Positions 49,601-60,223 of a DNA stretch of 64,000 bases are shown here, one piece after another. Location of the stretch: positions 5,486,001-5,550,000 of the forward strand of contig JAXDDX010000015.1 of the NCBI GenBank assembly GCA_034670405.1, given 5' to 3'. The position numbers were made by a program, and so were the translations under genes. Numbering within the stretch: position 1 is the first letter of the stretch; each line of letters begins with the position of its first letter. The notes under the pieces are model-generated. The model did not search any database. It was not told the origin of the DNA and saw nothing but the letters and a program-made list of their open reading frames with translations. The DNA is from Hoplostethus atlanticus. Lineage: Eukaryota; Chordata; Actinopteri; Trachichthyiformes; Trachichthyidae.

Positions 49601-50124
49601 GCTTTATGGCTGACACTCTGACTCAATTTGACCTTGGGCCTTATGCTAGAGGTTCTTTCGTTTCCATAATAGAAAACCTTGCCAGAGGAGACAATGTCTT
49701 GGTTCCTAATGAGTCAGGCAAGGCTTTGTTGTGGAAATATGAGATTGCGTAGTTTCAACAGGCCAAAGAAGAGCCCATTGGCTAAATTCAGTGCAGCAGT
49801 TGCGTGGCTATTTTTTCTTATGATACCAAGCAGACGGGTATTTTAGATACTTAGGATGAGCTGCCAGTTTGGCTAGGATTATTTTTGTTTAACCACCCAT
49901 GGTTATTGGCAGGTATTGAATTTATGTGTGTATTGTGTATTTTATTTTTTCCCAGTGGATGCTATGAATTGATGAGACGAAAGTTCAGTTATTATAATTT
50001 AATATGTTTTTGTGTGTTATTTCAGCCGCCACCAGATAACTTATCTGTGTACACAACCAAAATATACAGTGGATATCAAAAGTCTACACACGCTTTCAGG
50101 TTTTCCAGTTTTTATCTAGATTAC

Positions 50125-50265
50125 AACTGCATTATGTAATTCTATGTAATTTAGTTGTTAGCGGCCCCAAGTGGCAGCTCGTGGTAAATCACTTTCTGTA
50201 TCGGAGCTGTGTGCGTTTGGCTCGTAAGTTTCTATTCTAGCTGTCGCACCTCGTCTCTACTGTTA
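50125..50265 (-). mobile_element. TTAA-type MITE, second copy, inverted and truncated
   Basis: It begins AACTGCATTATGTAATTC and runs through GCGGCCCCAAGTGGCAGC and GGCTCGTAAGTTTCTATTC. These are the complements, in reversed order, of the right half of the element at 35908-36252. The other half is missing after about 50265, and no TTAA is preserved at the remaining end (TTAC is seen). Confidence 0.75.
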
Positions 50266-50610
50266 ATGTCTTTGCTGTTGTGCTGGGTGAGGATACCTGC
50301 AAGGTTGTAGACTGTCAGACTTACAATCATTTCTTTTTTTTGTTGTAGCAAAGTGATTGACAGCTCTTTGCAATTTATTAATTTGACCTTTATCTTGCAA
50401 TTTTTTTCATTCATGTTAGGAGTTAATTCCCATGACATTAAAAATGTGGCACTGTAAGGGTGCACTGAATAAGTGTTCCCAAATGGCATATATTGAAAGG
50501 CATATGCACATTCCCTGTGAATGACTCAGCACAGAGTGTGTGGGAACACAATATAAGCTAAGCCACTTGAGGTAAATAGGGAGATGGAGAGAGGCAGACT
50601 GGCATGCAAT

Positions 50611-51880
50611 TCAAGTTTGAAGTTTCAATTTTCTCCATTTGTCATATGCACAGAATACAGAGTAAACAGTGCAATGAAATGCTTGTGTGCTGGCGGATAG
50701 AAAGAAAGAAAGAAAGAAAGAGAGTAGTGCAGAGTAGATCATAGTGCAGAAAAGGTCATGGCTCACATTATGAAAATTCACAAACTCAATATACATTCCA
50801 AAAAGTCCGTAAAGTGACGTTAGTGTCCATAAGTATGTATAGATGTGTGATGGCGTGGGGGTAGAAACTGTTTCTGAGCCTACAGGTTTGAGACCCGATG
50901 CTCCGATGCTGTTTCCCAGGCGGTAAGGTGGTAAACAGTCCTTGGCAGGGATGTGTGGGGTCCTTGATGATGATGTGGGCCTTCCTCTACTTGTGGTATA
51001 TGTCCTGCGTGGGTGGACTGAGCTGTCTTCACCACCTGCTGCAGGGTCTTGTGGTTCAAGGGCGGTGATGCAGCTTGTCAGGATGCTTTCTGTGGTGTGG
51101 CGGTAAAAGTTTTTTGGGCACCTGGGAGGACAAGCCAAATTTCTTCAGCTGTCTGAGGAAGTAGAGAGGCTGTTGTGCCTTCTTGACCAGGGTGGTGGTG
51201 TGTACTGTCCATGTCAGACTCTGTGATGTGGACACCAAGGAATTTGAAGCTGCTGACTCTCTCTACTGCAGTCCTGTCAGTGTAGAGGGGTGTGTGTTCT
51301 CCTTGCCGTTTCCTGAGTTGAACAACCAATTCTTTCGTTTTGCTGACGTTTGGGACAAGGTTTGTTTTTGTTGCAGTGCCATCTCCTCTCTATAGGCTGT
51401 CCCGTCAGAGATCAGGCCTATGATCATTGTGTCGTCAGCAAATTTAACAATTATGTCGGTGCTCAGTCGTGTGTATAAGGAGTACAGCAGTGGGCTCAGC
51501 ACACAGCCCTGAGGGGCTCCTGTGCTCAGAGTCAGGGTGGTGGAAGTGATGTTGCCGATCCTCCTGGTCTGCCCATCAAAAAGTCCAGGATCCAGTTGCA
51601 TTTAGTGGAATGTATAAAATGTCCGAAGACACCAGCTGGTCGACGCATGTGCTGAGGATGTGACCTGGGATGCCTTCTGGGCCTGTGGCTTTGTGAGCAT
51701 TCACTCTGTTTTCCTCACAGTAGCCGACGATAGTGCCTTGTTGTCCGGGTTGATTGCACGTTTGAAGTTCCCTGCAATTATGAATACGGGGTGTGAAGAT
51801 TCGTGGTGGCTAATGTTGTCATACAGCATGCTGAGCGCCACATGCTGTAGATGCACACGTAACAACACTGCTTAGCTCCC
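50611..51880 (-). pseudogene. LINE (non-LTR retrotransposon) reverse transcriptase fossil
   Basis: On the minus strand, from about 51800 down, several frames join to NAHKATGPEGIPGHIL (finger region), STGAPQGCVLSPLLYSLYT (RT motif around the first catalytic region), KFADDTMIIGLIS (the FADD active-site box), VERVSSFKFLGVHITES and PGAQKTF, ending in a 3' tail with CTTTCTTTCTTT (the (GAAA)n seen at 50699-50723 on the + strand) and ACAAATGGAGAAAATTG. Many stops, frameshifts and an internal deletion between the finger and APQG parts make it dead. The motif set fits the L2/CR1/Rex1-type group of fish LINEs; the exact clade is not resolved. Confidence 0.85.
50699..50723 (+). repeat. (GAAA)n microsatellite
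   Basis: About six GAAA units, lying in the 3' tail of the minus-strand LINE. Confidence 0.9.
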
Positions 51881-51982
51881 ACGGTAGATAGTGTGGCCAC
51901 ACATACGCACACACTTTTCCCCACGTAATTGTCTGATCCATTCGAAAGGCAGTAAAGCTGGTGAGCTGAATAGCAGAGGCGA

Positions 51983-52140
51983 GTTTTCCGTCAGTGTTTT
52001 TCTTATTGTGGACTCGTGGACACAGATGTTAGAAAGTTCAAGAGATGCCTGCAGATCCTCGGCAGTTACCTTCGGTTTCTTCGTCACCTCCCTGACCGTT
52101 ATGCAGCGTGCTCTTGCTGTGATCTTGGCTGGTACGTTGC
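51983..52140 (-). pseudogene. Tc1-like transposase, N-terminal HTH fragment
   Basis: On the minus strand about 50 codons are open: PAKITARARCITVREVTKK, PKVTAEDLQASLEL and VHESTIRKTLTEN. This is the second helix-turn-helix part of a Tc1 transposase (R.TKIT.R..R.I..EVTK.P..T..ELQ.SL......STIRK.L). The catalytic domain does not follow; about 110 bp of unrelated DNA and then the LINE fossil lie downstream on that strand. It is a different copy from the C-terminal fragments at 4976 and 26497. Confidence 0.85.
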
Positions 52141-52851
52141 TCTGAGGGCAGAGGTACAATACAACGTAAAAGACACAACAGCAATCCAAATCTCTCATAT
52201 TGTTTTCCCATAGCTACTTTGTAACATGAGGATTTTGGTCCTCTTTCATGAAAATACTCCAAAGACAACAGATTATAGTTCTGTAATTTCTCACCCCACT
52301 TTAAAGACAATGTGGATGGAGCCTCTAGAGAGAATATTGTAACCTAAAGATAAAGCTACGCTATCAGACACAACTGAGCAATCAGGCACAGAATAAGAAC
52401 AATTGAGCTCATTTTTCTGCCTATGGGAGACAAGCACAAACTAATTGCAGTATTTCAGAATGAATCTGAAATACTTTTTTCTATAACCAGTGATTATATA
52501 ACAGCAGCATATTGAGGGGACTTAGTATTTACCACTGTGTGAAAGTCATCTTGCTTCCTGTGATTAGGTAAAATATGGTTCTCACAGCAGGAATGTTATC
52601 AAGAAAAGCGTAATTGGGGGACAGCTGTGACACCAACTACATTTAGACTTCTCTAATTGACAGTATTTCGAACCTAATCGGTTTGTTGCAAATATTTTTT
52701 TGGAAGACTGACGGCTCCAATGAGTCCAGGCTTTCATTTGGCAATTTATTTGCAAATGTATTACTTCTAATTTGAGTTCATTTTTGTTGTTCATTCAGTG
52801 ATGTGTCTGGCCCGGACAGCTCAGTCGTTAGATCCCAACATAGCGTATCAA

Positions 52852-52904
52852 CTTTGTAAGTCGCTTTGGATAAAAGCATCTGCTAAATGACTGTAATGTA
52901 ATGA
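52852..52904 (+). repeat. SINE 3' tail
   Basis: CTTTGTAAGTCGCTTTGGAT, AAAAGCATCTGCTAAATGAC and TGTAATGTAATG is a well-preserved copy of the widespread fish SINE tail with an (ATGTA)n-like end. The text upstream from about 52805 may be the rest of the element but shows no clear tRNA boxes. Confidence 0.7.
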
Positions 52905-55900
52905 TGTTTACTCCAGGCTATTATTCAGTCTCACTACATAAGTAACATGCTGAATAATTGATAATCAGAGGTTGGGGGCCGTAATGTACGAAAAAGGTCA
53001 CCGCCCCCTACCCGTCTGCTGAATGTCCTTTTCAGGGGTAAAGTAATCTATAACCTTTACTGACCTCTATCAGTGACAAGTAGGAATTGCAACATTGACA
53101 CTTGTATCTCCTCCTACACACTTTTGAAAGCCAGAAACCTCAGCACCTGGTGAAGTAATCGTTGAGTCATTGGTATTGTTCAACCCCCTACAGATTTATC
53201 ATGGTCTTTTTGTGCTATGGGGCAGTCAAAGTCTTACTTATTGCCCCAGGGGTCATTTTCAACAGATGCCCTGTTGATGCCCTGTTGCCCACTGCCCTGT
53301 TGTCCTGCAGACAGCTTAGTCTGTTGCAGTTGAATGCTCTTTCCGCGGCCTCTCCCTTACTCGGTGTCTCTTCATTCCACCCCACCGGGCCAGTGTGGAT
53401 ACATAATACAGTCCGCAGCCAGACAGAAGGAAAACAACTTCATTGACTTCACTACCACTATCCCACTCTGCCACTCAGCTCTGCTCTTCCATATGGTTTA
53501 TCCACAACCTACCATTTTGTCCCGCCTTGTCGCACATAGACCACACTGAGGCTCAAGCTCTTACACATTTTACTATTAATGGAGAGTTCAAAACCACACA
53601 GGCTGGAATATCCAAATACTACATGTTGGTTTTCTCTACTACTGTATGGTGTAAGCTGATGAACAATATCTGAAGTTATTCATAAATGGTTAAACAAGCA
53701 CTATAACTGTTGCATTACTTCAGCTCCTCAGTCTGTGACTCATAGGGATATTTTTCTATTCCATACCTTTCTATTTTAAAGTTTTCCATCTATGTGCAAG
53801 CTTCACAGAGTGCTTTCCATGTAGAAGTTGTCGAAAGGCTTTCCATCTCGACCAGCCTAGCTTCCTGAGTGTATGATCCACCTGATAGCAGCCATCTATC
53901 TTTTTCCTGCTGTCTTCCTCTATTTTTAAGGCTAGGTCCGCTGTGAGGCTAAGGTCACAGCTAGCTTGGCAGCCCTTTCATTCAAATGTCCTTTCCCTCT
54001 CATGCCAAAAGCCAGAAGGTGTGCACACTCATAAACATTGTGTACCACAGAGTTTGGGATTTCTAAAAACCTGACCCCCACACAAACTATGCATCATGCA
54101 CATTGATCAGTTGAAGTCACTGATGTTGTGGGAAATGGATAATAAGAACTAAGATTACATGACTGTGAAGAGAAACAACCCAGCAAACATTTTGACATTC
54201 AATAGATGTTGATACAATGGCCTGCACCAACACTGAAAACCCCTTTAAATATAGTGCCAAAATGAAAGTTGACACACTATCCATAGTCATCCGTAACTGA
54301 TAACCGCATCATTTTGTGAAATTTGGACTTAATATCTTCTGATGTCAGTTCAAAACAGCTTCCAAAGCCGTGTTAATATGATTTTTTACTATGCTATGAG
54401 ATCATATTGTAAAAATCTTTTGTTTTGTTTGGGTTGATGTTAAACTTGGGAGACCTCCTGCATGTCACCATCTGCGAATTGCCTGCTGAGAAAGTACGAA
54501 AAGGACACAATGTAGAAAAACGAAACTTGAATAGACTAAATTTTCACTGTAGGATCTTAATATGCAACATGGAGTGTGAGAATTGGCCCGTGAGTCTTGT
54601 TTGTGTGTGTCTGTGTGTATGAAGGGCGGCGTATAAAGCCTACAATAACTACGGCAATCAATCTGAGTTTAACAGCTGTGAGGGAGTGCGTGCAGTTTTA
54701 AAGGGAATTTCTGTGTGTGTCTGTTTGTGTGAGTTTGAGAGCCCTCGTATGTATGCGTGCGGTCATGCATGTGATAAAGATGGACGTCCCCCTCAGCCCC
54801 ATTCATCAGGCCAGTTAACGATGTGTGTTGCTGATGTGCCGTGCCTCAGCCCCTACTACCTAAGGACACTGATATGAAGGAAACGGTGAGCCGCTCTTCA
54901 TCTCTTCTGTCGTCCATCCATCTATCCCTGCCGCCACTCTGCTCGCCGAGCATCATGACACAATATGCTCATACTGCCCACTCACCCCCTTCACTCACAA
55001 AGGACCAGAGAGAGATGCATAGAGCTGAATTCCCTCCCCCAGTGGGACCCAATCCATCAACTGCAGCGCTGCAGTGCAGACAGCACTAGCCAGCACACAC
55101 ACCCAGCAATCCTGTCCTTTACCGACACAGGGTCGACACACAGTGGGACTGTAAAGGATATTAATCATGAAAAGCTACATTTTAAGTAAGGACTTTGCTA
55201 TATAAAAGCCGCAAAAGACTAAACTTTAGATTGGTATTACCAGCAGAATAGTTTAGGTTCACAGTGTTACTCTGGCTCAAGCGAACTCATGGCTGTGATC
55301 CGCACAAGAGATGATGTCGAGCCCAACATCACATGTTCATGCAGGGGACCTCTCCACTCCTTGTCAGCAGAGGATGATGTAACTGCTAGATTCACCCTGC
55401 CCTTGTTACAAACAAAGGACCAGCCAACGCACACACACTCACGCGTACACTTAACCTCTCTCTTTCTCACCGTCATTGTCAGAGAATAAATACGCCACAC
55501 TGTAAAAGGGTTCTCCTTCCGGCTGAAGATGCGATGGACCTTAAAGCTGCAGTCCAAAACATAAAGACTAAAAATCCGAACAATCCGGAGGTCAGCTCAA
55601 CTTTTTGAATATTATTGACGGTATAGTAGCTCTTGGCTTACAAACATTTTAGAGGATTTAATCACTTGTGTTTTTGAAATATTTAGTAATTAATTTTAAA
55701 GTGAATTTTATGTCTTGTGGTGCACCAGAAGGTTTTTCCTAGGAAAGACCTAGCCAACACTATATGAAAATGTTGCGGGTTATTGCTGTATTTTTCCCCC
55801 AAAAAATAAATATATAGCTTTTGGAATGAAACTTGATGACTCTTTAGGCCATATATAGAGGTACATGTCCATTACTAGATTGAGATCCATGTTCTCTTTG

Positions 55901-58035
55901 ATTGTTTACAATCTGTCCAGCAAACTGACATCCAGCCAGACTCTCCAGACGACTAAAGAGGATGCTGGTTTCCAACATATCCTCCCTTGTTAACAGCATT
56001 TGCAACATTTGCAATCTTCTACCTGACTTGGGGGGGGCCTTAAGCAGGAAAATGCCTGGGAAAATGAGCTGGCTCTTGGGGGAACTGGTTCACTACACGA
56101 GCATTGAAAGCATGCTTGGAATGGCTTACCCCTTCCTGGCCTCATGAATGAATTGGGGATGGAGAAGACAATATTGTAATATCCTCCTGGCAACAAGATG
56201 TTTTTGTACATTCCAATCATACTCTATAATATCCTGCATTGTCTCTGTGGCTGCTATCAAAGCATCAGTTCATCAACCTATATGGATCATTAACTGTGTT
56301 TGTGACTATTCTAATGCTTTCCAAACAGTATCTAACACGCTGGTGTGTTATTTGAAATGGGGCTATAGGAGGTGAGATGACAGCAGTGTACAAACGAAGA
56401 GTAGCTTGCATTAACAGGCTCACATATTGACAATGTCCTCTCTCTACTAAGGCGCCAATCCATTTTTAGCCCCAGTGAGTGCCCTATCAATTGGGTGTGT
56501 GTACGTACGTACAGCAGATCTTTCTCATAATGGGATTTGTTTTGTTTAAATCCCAAGGCAGCCTTCAATCCCTTACTAGATCCGTCTTTATAGCCTTAGT
56601 AATGATTTCAGGTGCAGTACCTTCACACTTCCTCCTTAAGCTCTGAAGTACTGCAGTGACGCCCTATAGGGCGCCTGCACTTGAAACCTTTCTAGTTCTG
56701 CAGTCTGATAAAAATACCAGTGAGAAACCAGTGGAGTGGGAGAGCAGCCATTATTTTCATCGCAACATTACTCACTCCCATCTTCTGCAGTCCTCCATCC
56801 CCACATTTTTTTTAAATAAATGAGGCTTCTGCTAAAGTTGTTCTTCTGCATATCAAATTACTACAATATGGCAACAGAACATACCCAAATGATCTAGAGT
56901 TGTGGCTGTGTGGTTGTCTTCATGTAAAAATCAAAATCTGTTATTGATGACTTGGGGGGGCGGGGGGTGAAACGGGGTAAGGAGGAAAAAACGCTTCTGC
57001 AATTTCAGAAAAAATTTAACTACAGCAAAATGTTATGGCCACTTCACTTTGTCTTGTGCAGCTTTTATTTTAAACGTTTTATATCTTAGGATATAAATAT
57101 AAAGAGGATGTGAAATATCAATTTTGCTTTGCAGTCGTGCCTGCAACTTGAATTGTGTTTACAATCCTTGGACAACATTTGACCTCCCCACATGTAGCTC
57201 GGGCTGTGTTGATAAATTACTCCAATCTGTCATCAGTAGGGCAGAGCTGAATGAACTGGGCCACCATTGGATTATGGTTTGATATTTATAGCTAGACTTG
57301 TAGAGAATGATTTGATATTCTGATCCTCTGGCCAGTCTATGCCAACAGGACATCCCGGCTAATTGAGTGATATGGCTCACAGCTCACAGGGTGCCTTGTT
57401 CTCTGCTCTGAAAGTTGGGGCAATTTTGGGTAAGTGGTGACTGTGAACAAATTTACACATTGCAGTGTTTACTCCCTGATTGCTTTCTACCAGGGGTGGT
57501 TTGGGCTAAATTGGATTTCATTCCACATCCATCTGTTTTGGTTCAAGTGCAGGTTGCAGCAATAAAACCAATCAGATTTGGAGACTTGATCATACTTTAG
57601 CTCTATCGTGAATAAATGGACAATAGTGAATAATTTGTGTCTCTTTAGGAAATTCTATTTAAATCTTATTTTAATTTACTCATTATTTGCAGCAGAAGCC
57701 AACATTATGCAGGTTATGTTCATGGTCTATATACTGCTTATATCCTGCCTACTATTGATCCAATCACCAATAAAATGGATGCATTTCCCATTGCACTATT
57801 GCAATCTAATGCTAATGGAAACCTGCCAATTTCTCAAAAGTAAAATGCCAAATGTCCTATGAACTGGCTTGGTTACCGATAGGATAGATTCTAAATAATC
57901 CTGAGCCTCTCACCGATGCTGAAATTTTGAACCGCTACACTCAGTGGATTATTACCTTGTTATTTTCTTTCCTGTGACTTACTGGAGGATGAATGGTGGA
58001 ATGAAACAGGGAGGCAGTAAATAGGTGGCAGCAAG

Positions 58036-58066
58036 ATTTGAAAGGCCAGATACTGGCCTTTCAAAT
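58036..58066. repeat. Inverted repeat, 14-bp arms, 3-nt loop
   Basis: ATTTGAAAGGCCAG and its exact complement CTGGCCTTTCAAAT are separated by ATA. It is followed by a tandem duplication of GGATGTTTGATCT (58067 and 58080). Confidence 0.9.
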
Positions 58067-58437
58067 GGATGTTTGATCTGGATGTTTGATCTCCCCTCCG
58101 TTCGTTAACGGTTTTCTTTATCACACACACAGGTTTGCATGCTTTTCAGCCAGCGCAGGGAGGAACGTTATGACCAGTGTGGCTCTGGCTACCCTTAGCT
58201 CCCACATGTCCTCTCAATAAGGCTGGCTGGCTGCTTGGCTTTCCATTCTGCTCTCCAGCAATAGGCCTTTTAATCCATCTCATATGGGGATGGCACATAT
58301 GAAGTCATCACAGCTGATGCAACCAGCGTTTTTCTTTCCCTTTTTTGTTTAATTTATTTGGCTGAAACCTGAGACTGAGCAGTTTTGCTGAAGGGAGTTT
58401 AAGGTTTTTATTTTTGGCAACTCTGTTTCTCCTTTGC

Positions 58438-58467
58438 CAGTGTGGTAGGTGGTAAGCTACCACACTG
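58438..58467. repeat. Inverted repeat, 11-bp arms, 8-nt loop
   Basis: CAGTGTGGTAG and CTACCACACTG flank GTGGTAAG. No U-run follows, and this is eukaryotic DNA, so it is not called a terminator. Confidence 0.85.
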
Positions 58468-58799
58468 CACTGTTATTTATTGTGGAAGGGAATCTTCGAA
58501 ACCAGGATTTCATCAGTATCTGGAGTCCAAGTGGCCTCCCATTTTAGCCTCGCTGTCATCGGCAGGGTGAGGAGGTGAAGCCAGCCCTAAATCTATTTAA
58601 AATATAAAATGCAGTACAGAGTATAACAGTATATCACAAATTATTGACCTGATAGATGGAAAGAGGCTTTTTAAATTCAGATCCCAAGAGGTTTTGTCCT
58701 TTGATTCTCTGCTAGTTCTCTACTTGATAGAGGTGCAGATCTACTCTGTAAAGGCCATCTCTCTGCAGTGCCAATAAGATAGAGGGCAGCAGAAGAGAG

Positions 58800-59290
58800 A
58801 GAAGGAAGCAGGGCACGTGTGGGAGAAAAAAATATTGCTCTTCTGCAAGTGCATCCCCCCCTTTTTTCTGTTACCTCCTGCCCTCTCCCTCCCCTCTGTT
58901 TCTTTTGGCTCTCTCTCTCTCCATCCCTGCTCTTTGTCCCGGGGAATGTACCAACCAGAGAGGGGGAAGAGAAGAGAAGGGGGAGGGGTGAACCAGCATG
59001 TCAGAGAGGGGAGAGGAGGAAAAAGGAGAGAGACTAGCATGTGGCGGAGGGACAGAAAAAACAGACGGTGAGGTCGGCGAAAGAACAAAACAAAAAAAAT
59101 AGCTTTTTTTTTTTTTAAACGGCTTCTTCCCTACCCCCATTCTTTCCTGCTGCAAACCTAATTGGCTGTTAAGAAAGTTCAGTTGGCCGCTGGCCGTCAG
59201 TGAAAGAAGCCAGAAAGAGAAACGAGGAAAGAAAGGGAGGATGAGGTATCACAACGGTGGGATGGGAGAGAGGGGAAAATGGAGGGGATG
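58800..59290 (+). repeat. Alternating pyrimidine-rich and purine-rich blocks
   Basis: A C/T-rich block (about 58855-58945) is followed by a G/A-rich block (about 58955-59070) and another G/A-rich stretch (about 59205-59290), with A and T runs between. The opposed strand asymmetry could let the blocks pair with each other. The overlapping open frames in all frames here are compositional artefacts. Confidence 0.7.
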
Positions 59291-59668
59291 AAAACTGCCC
59301 CATCGAGGAATTTGCCAAACCACCACCTCTCATCCTCCAACACCACCGCCGCCTCTGCTGCTGCTGATATTGTTGCCTCCCTCCTATCTCTGAATCCCAC
59401 ACAGGAAGGAGTTTACACTGTATCTGAGAGAAAGTGGAGAGCTGACATTTGCTTCCTACCGAGGAGAATTGTGTTCTGGGCTGGGGAAACGGCACTCTGC
59501 AGGACGGGACGTTCATTCACACACCCGCTCACACAGTGGGGAGAGAGGGGCTTGGGACAGGTGTTGGAGTGTAAAGGAGGGGCAAACTCAGCATTAAGCC
59601 GTACGAAGGGAATTGAAGTGTAAAAAAAAAACTGGAACAGAACGAGTGAAGACAGGACTTGAGCTACT
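59290..59668 (+). other. Possible alternative first exon with splice donor
   Basis: More GC-balanced, partly CpG-containing DNA ends in GAGCTACT/GTGAGT, a strong donor at 59669. It follows purine-rich DNA and could be an internal promoter giving a shorter arhgap32 transcript, since mammalian ARHGAP32 is known to have PX-less isoforms from internal promoters. No acceptor or TATA box is evident and the 114-codon frame here has no protein-like features, so this is only a candidate; the left boundary is arbitrary. Confidence 0.2.
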
Positions 59669-59927
59669 GTGAGTAAAAAGTGCATTTCCCTCTGTGGCCA
59701 TGGCTTTCACAGTCTTCCTCTATCATCCCACTTTTCTTGTTTGCTCTTTAACTCATTTTAATGCTGCTTGTCAACCTACGTATCAGAGCATTGCTTTCCC
59801 CTCGTCCTAGTGTGTCTGAAAGACTCATTTTCAGCAGAAACCTTTGTTAGAGGCACAGTGCAAATTAACCTCTCTCTCTGTCTTTCTCTTCCCTGCTCTC
59901 TTGGGGAAAAAAACCACCATGGATGGT

Positions 59928-59951
59928 CTCTCTCTCTCTCTCTCTCTCTCT
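59928..59951 (+). repeat. (TC)n microsatellite
   Basis: About twelve TC units after GGATGG. Confidence 0.9.
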
Positions 59952-60189
59952 GTCATGAATTTATGTGCCTGCATGGACAAGTCAGCAGTTTATTGGTGCT
60001 AAAAGCTGCAATACTGGCCGGGGACTTGAGACCCTGTCAAGGGCTGAAATCATGTGCAATCAATGACTGACAACAGGGAAGGGAAATAAGTAGTTTTGTG
60101 TTGTAAAATGTGCATTTCTGATCAAAACATATAAATAAGCTGAAAGTGCACACTCGTAAGCTGATTTTTATTTTTTGGTTGAATGTTGA

Positions 60190-60223
60190 AATATATATAA
60201 TATATATATTTGTGTGTGTGTGT
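60190..60223 (+). repeat. Compound AT / GT microsatellite
   Basis: A short ATATATATAATATATATAT block is followed by TTTGTGTGTGTGTG. Confidence 0.85.

Noticed and set aside
56660..56673. 14-bp palindrome CGCCCTATAGGGCG
   Set aside because: Short self-complementary word with no neighbouring structure; expected by chance in a window of this size.
58741..59685. Several overlapping frames of 84-115 codons on both strands
   Set aside because: Compositional artefacts of purine/pyrimidine-rich DNA; the Ser/Pro/Phe- or Arg/Glu/Gly-rich translations are typical of such tracts.
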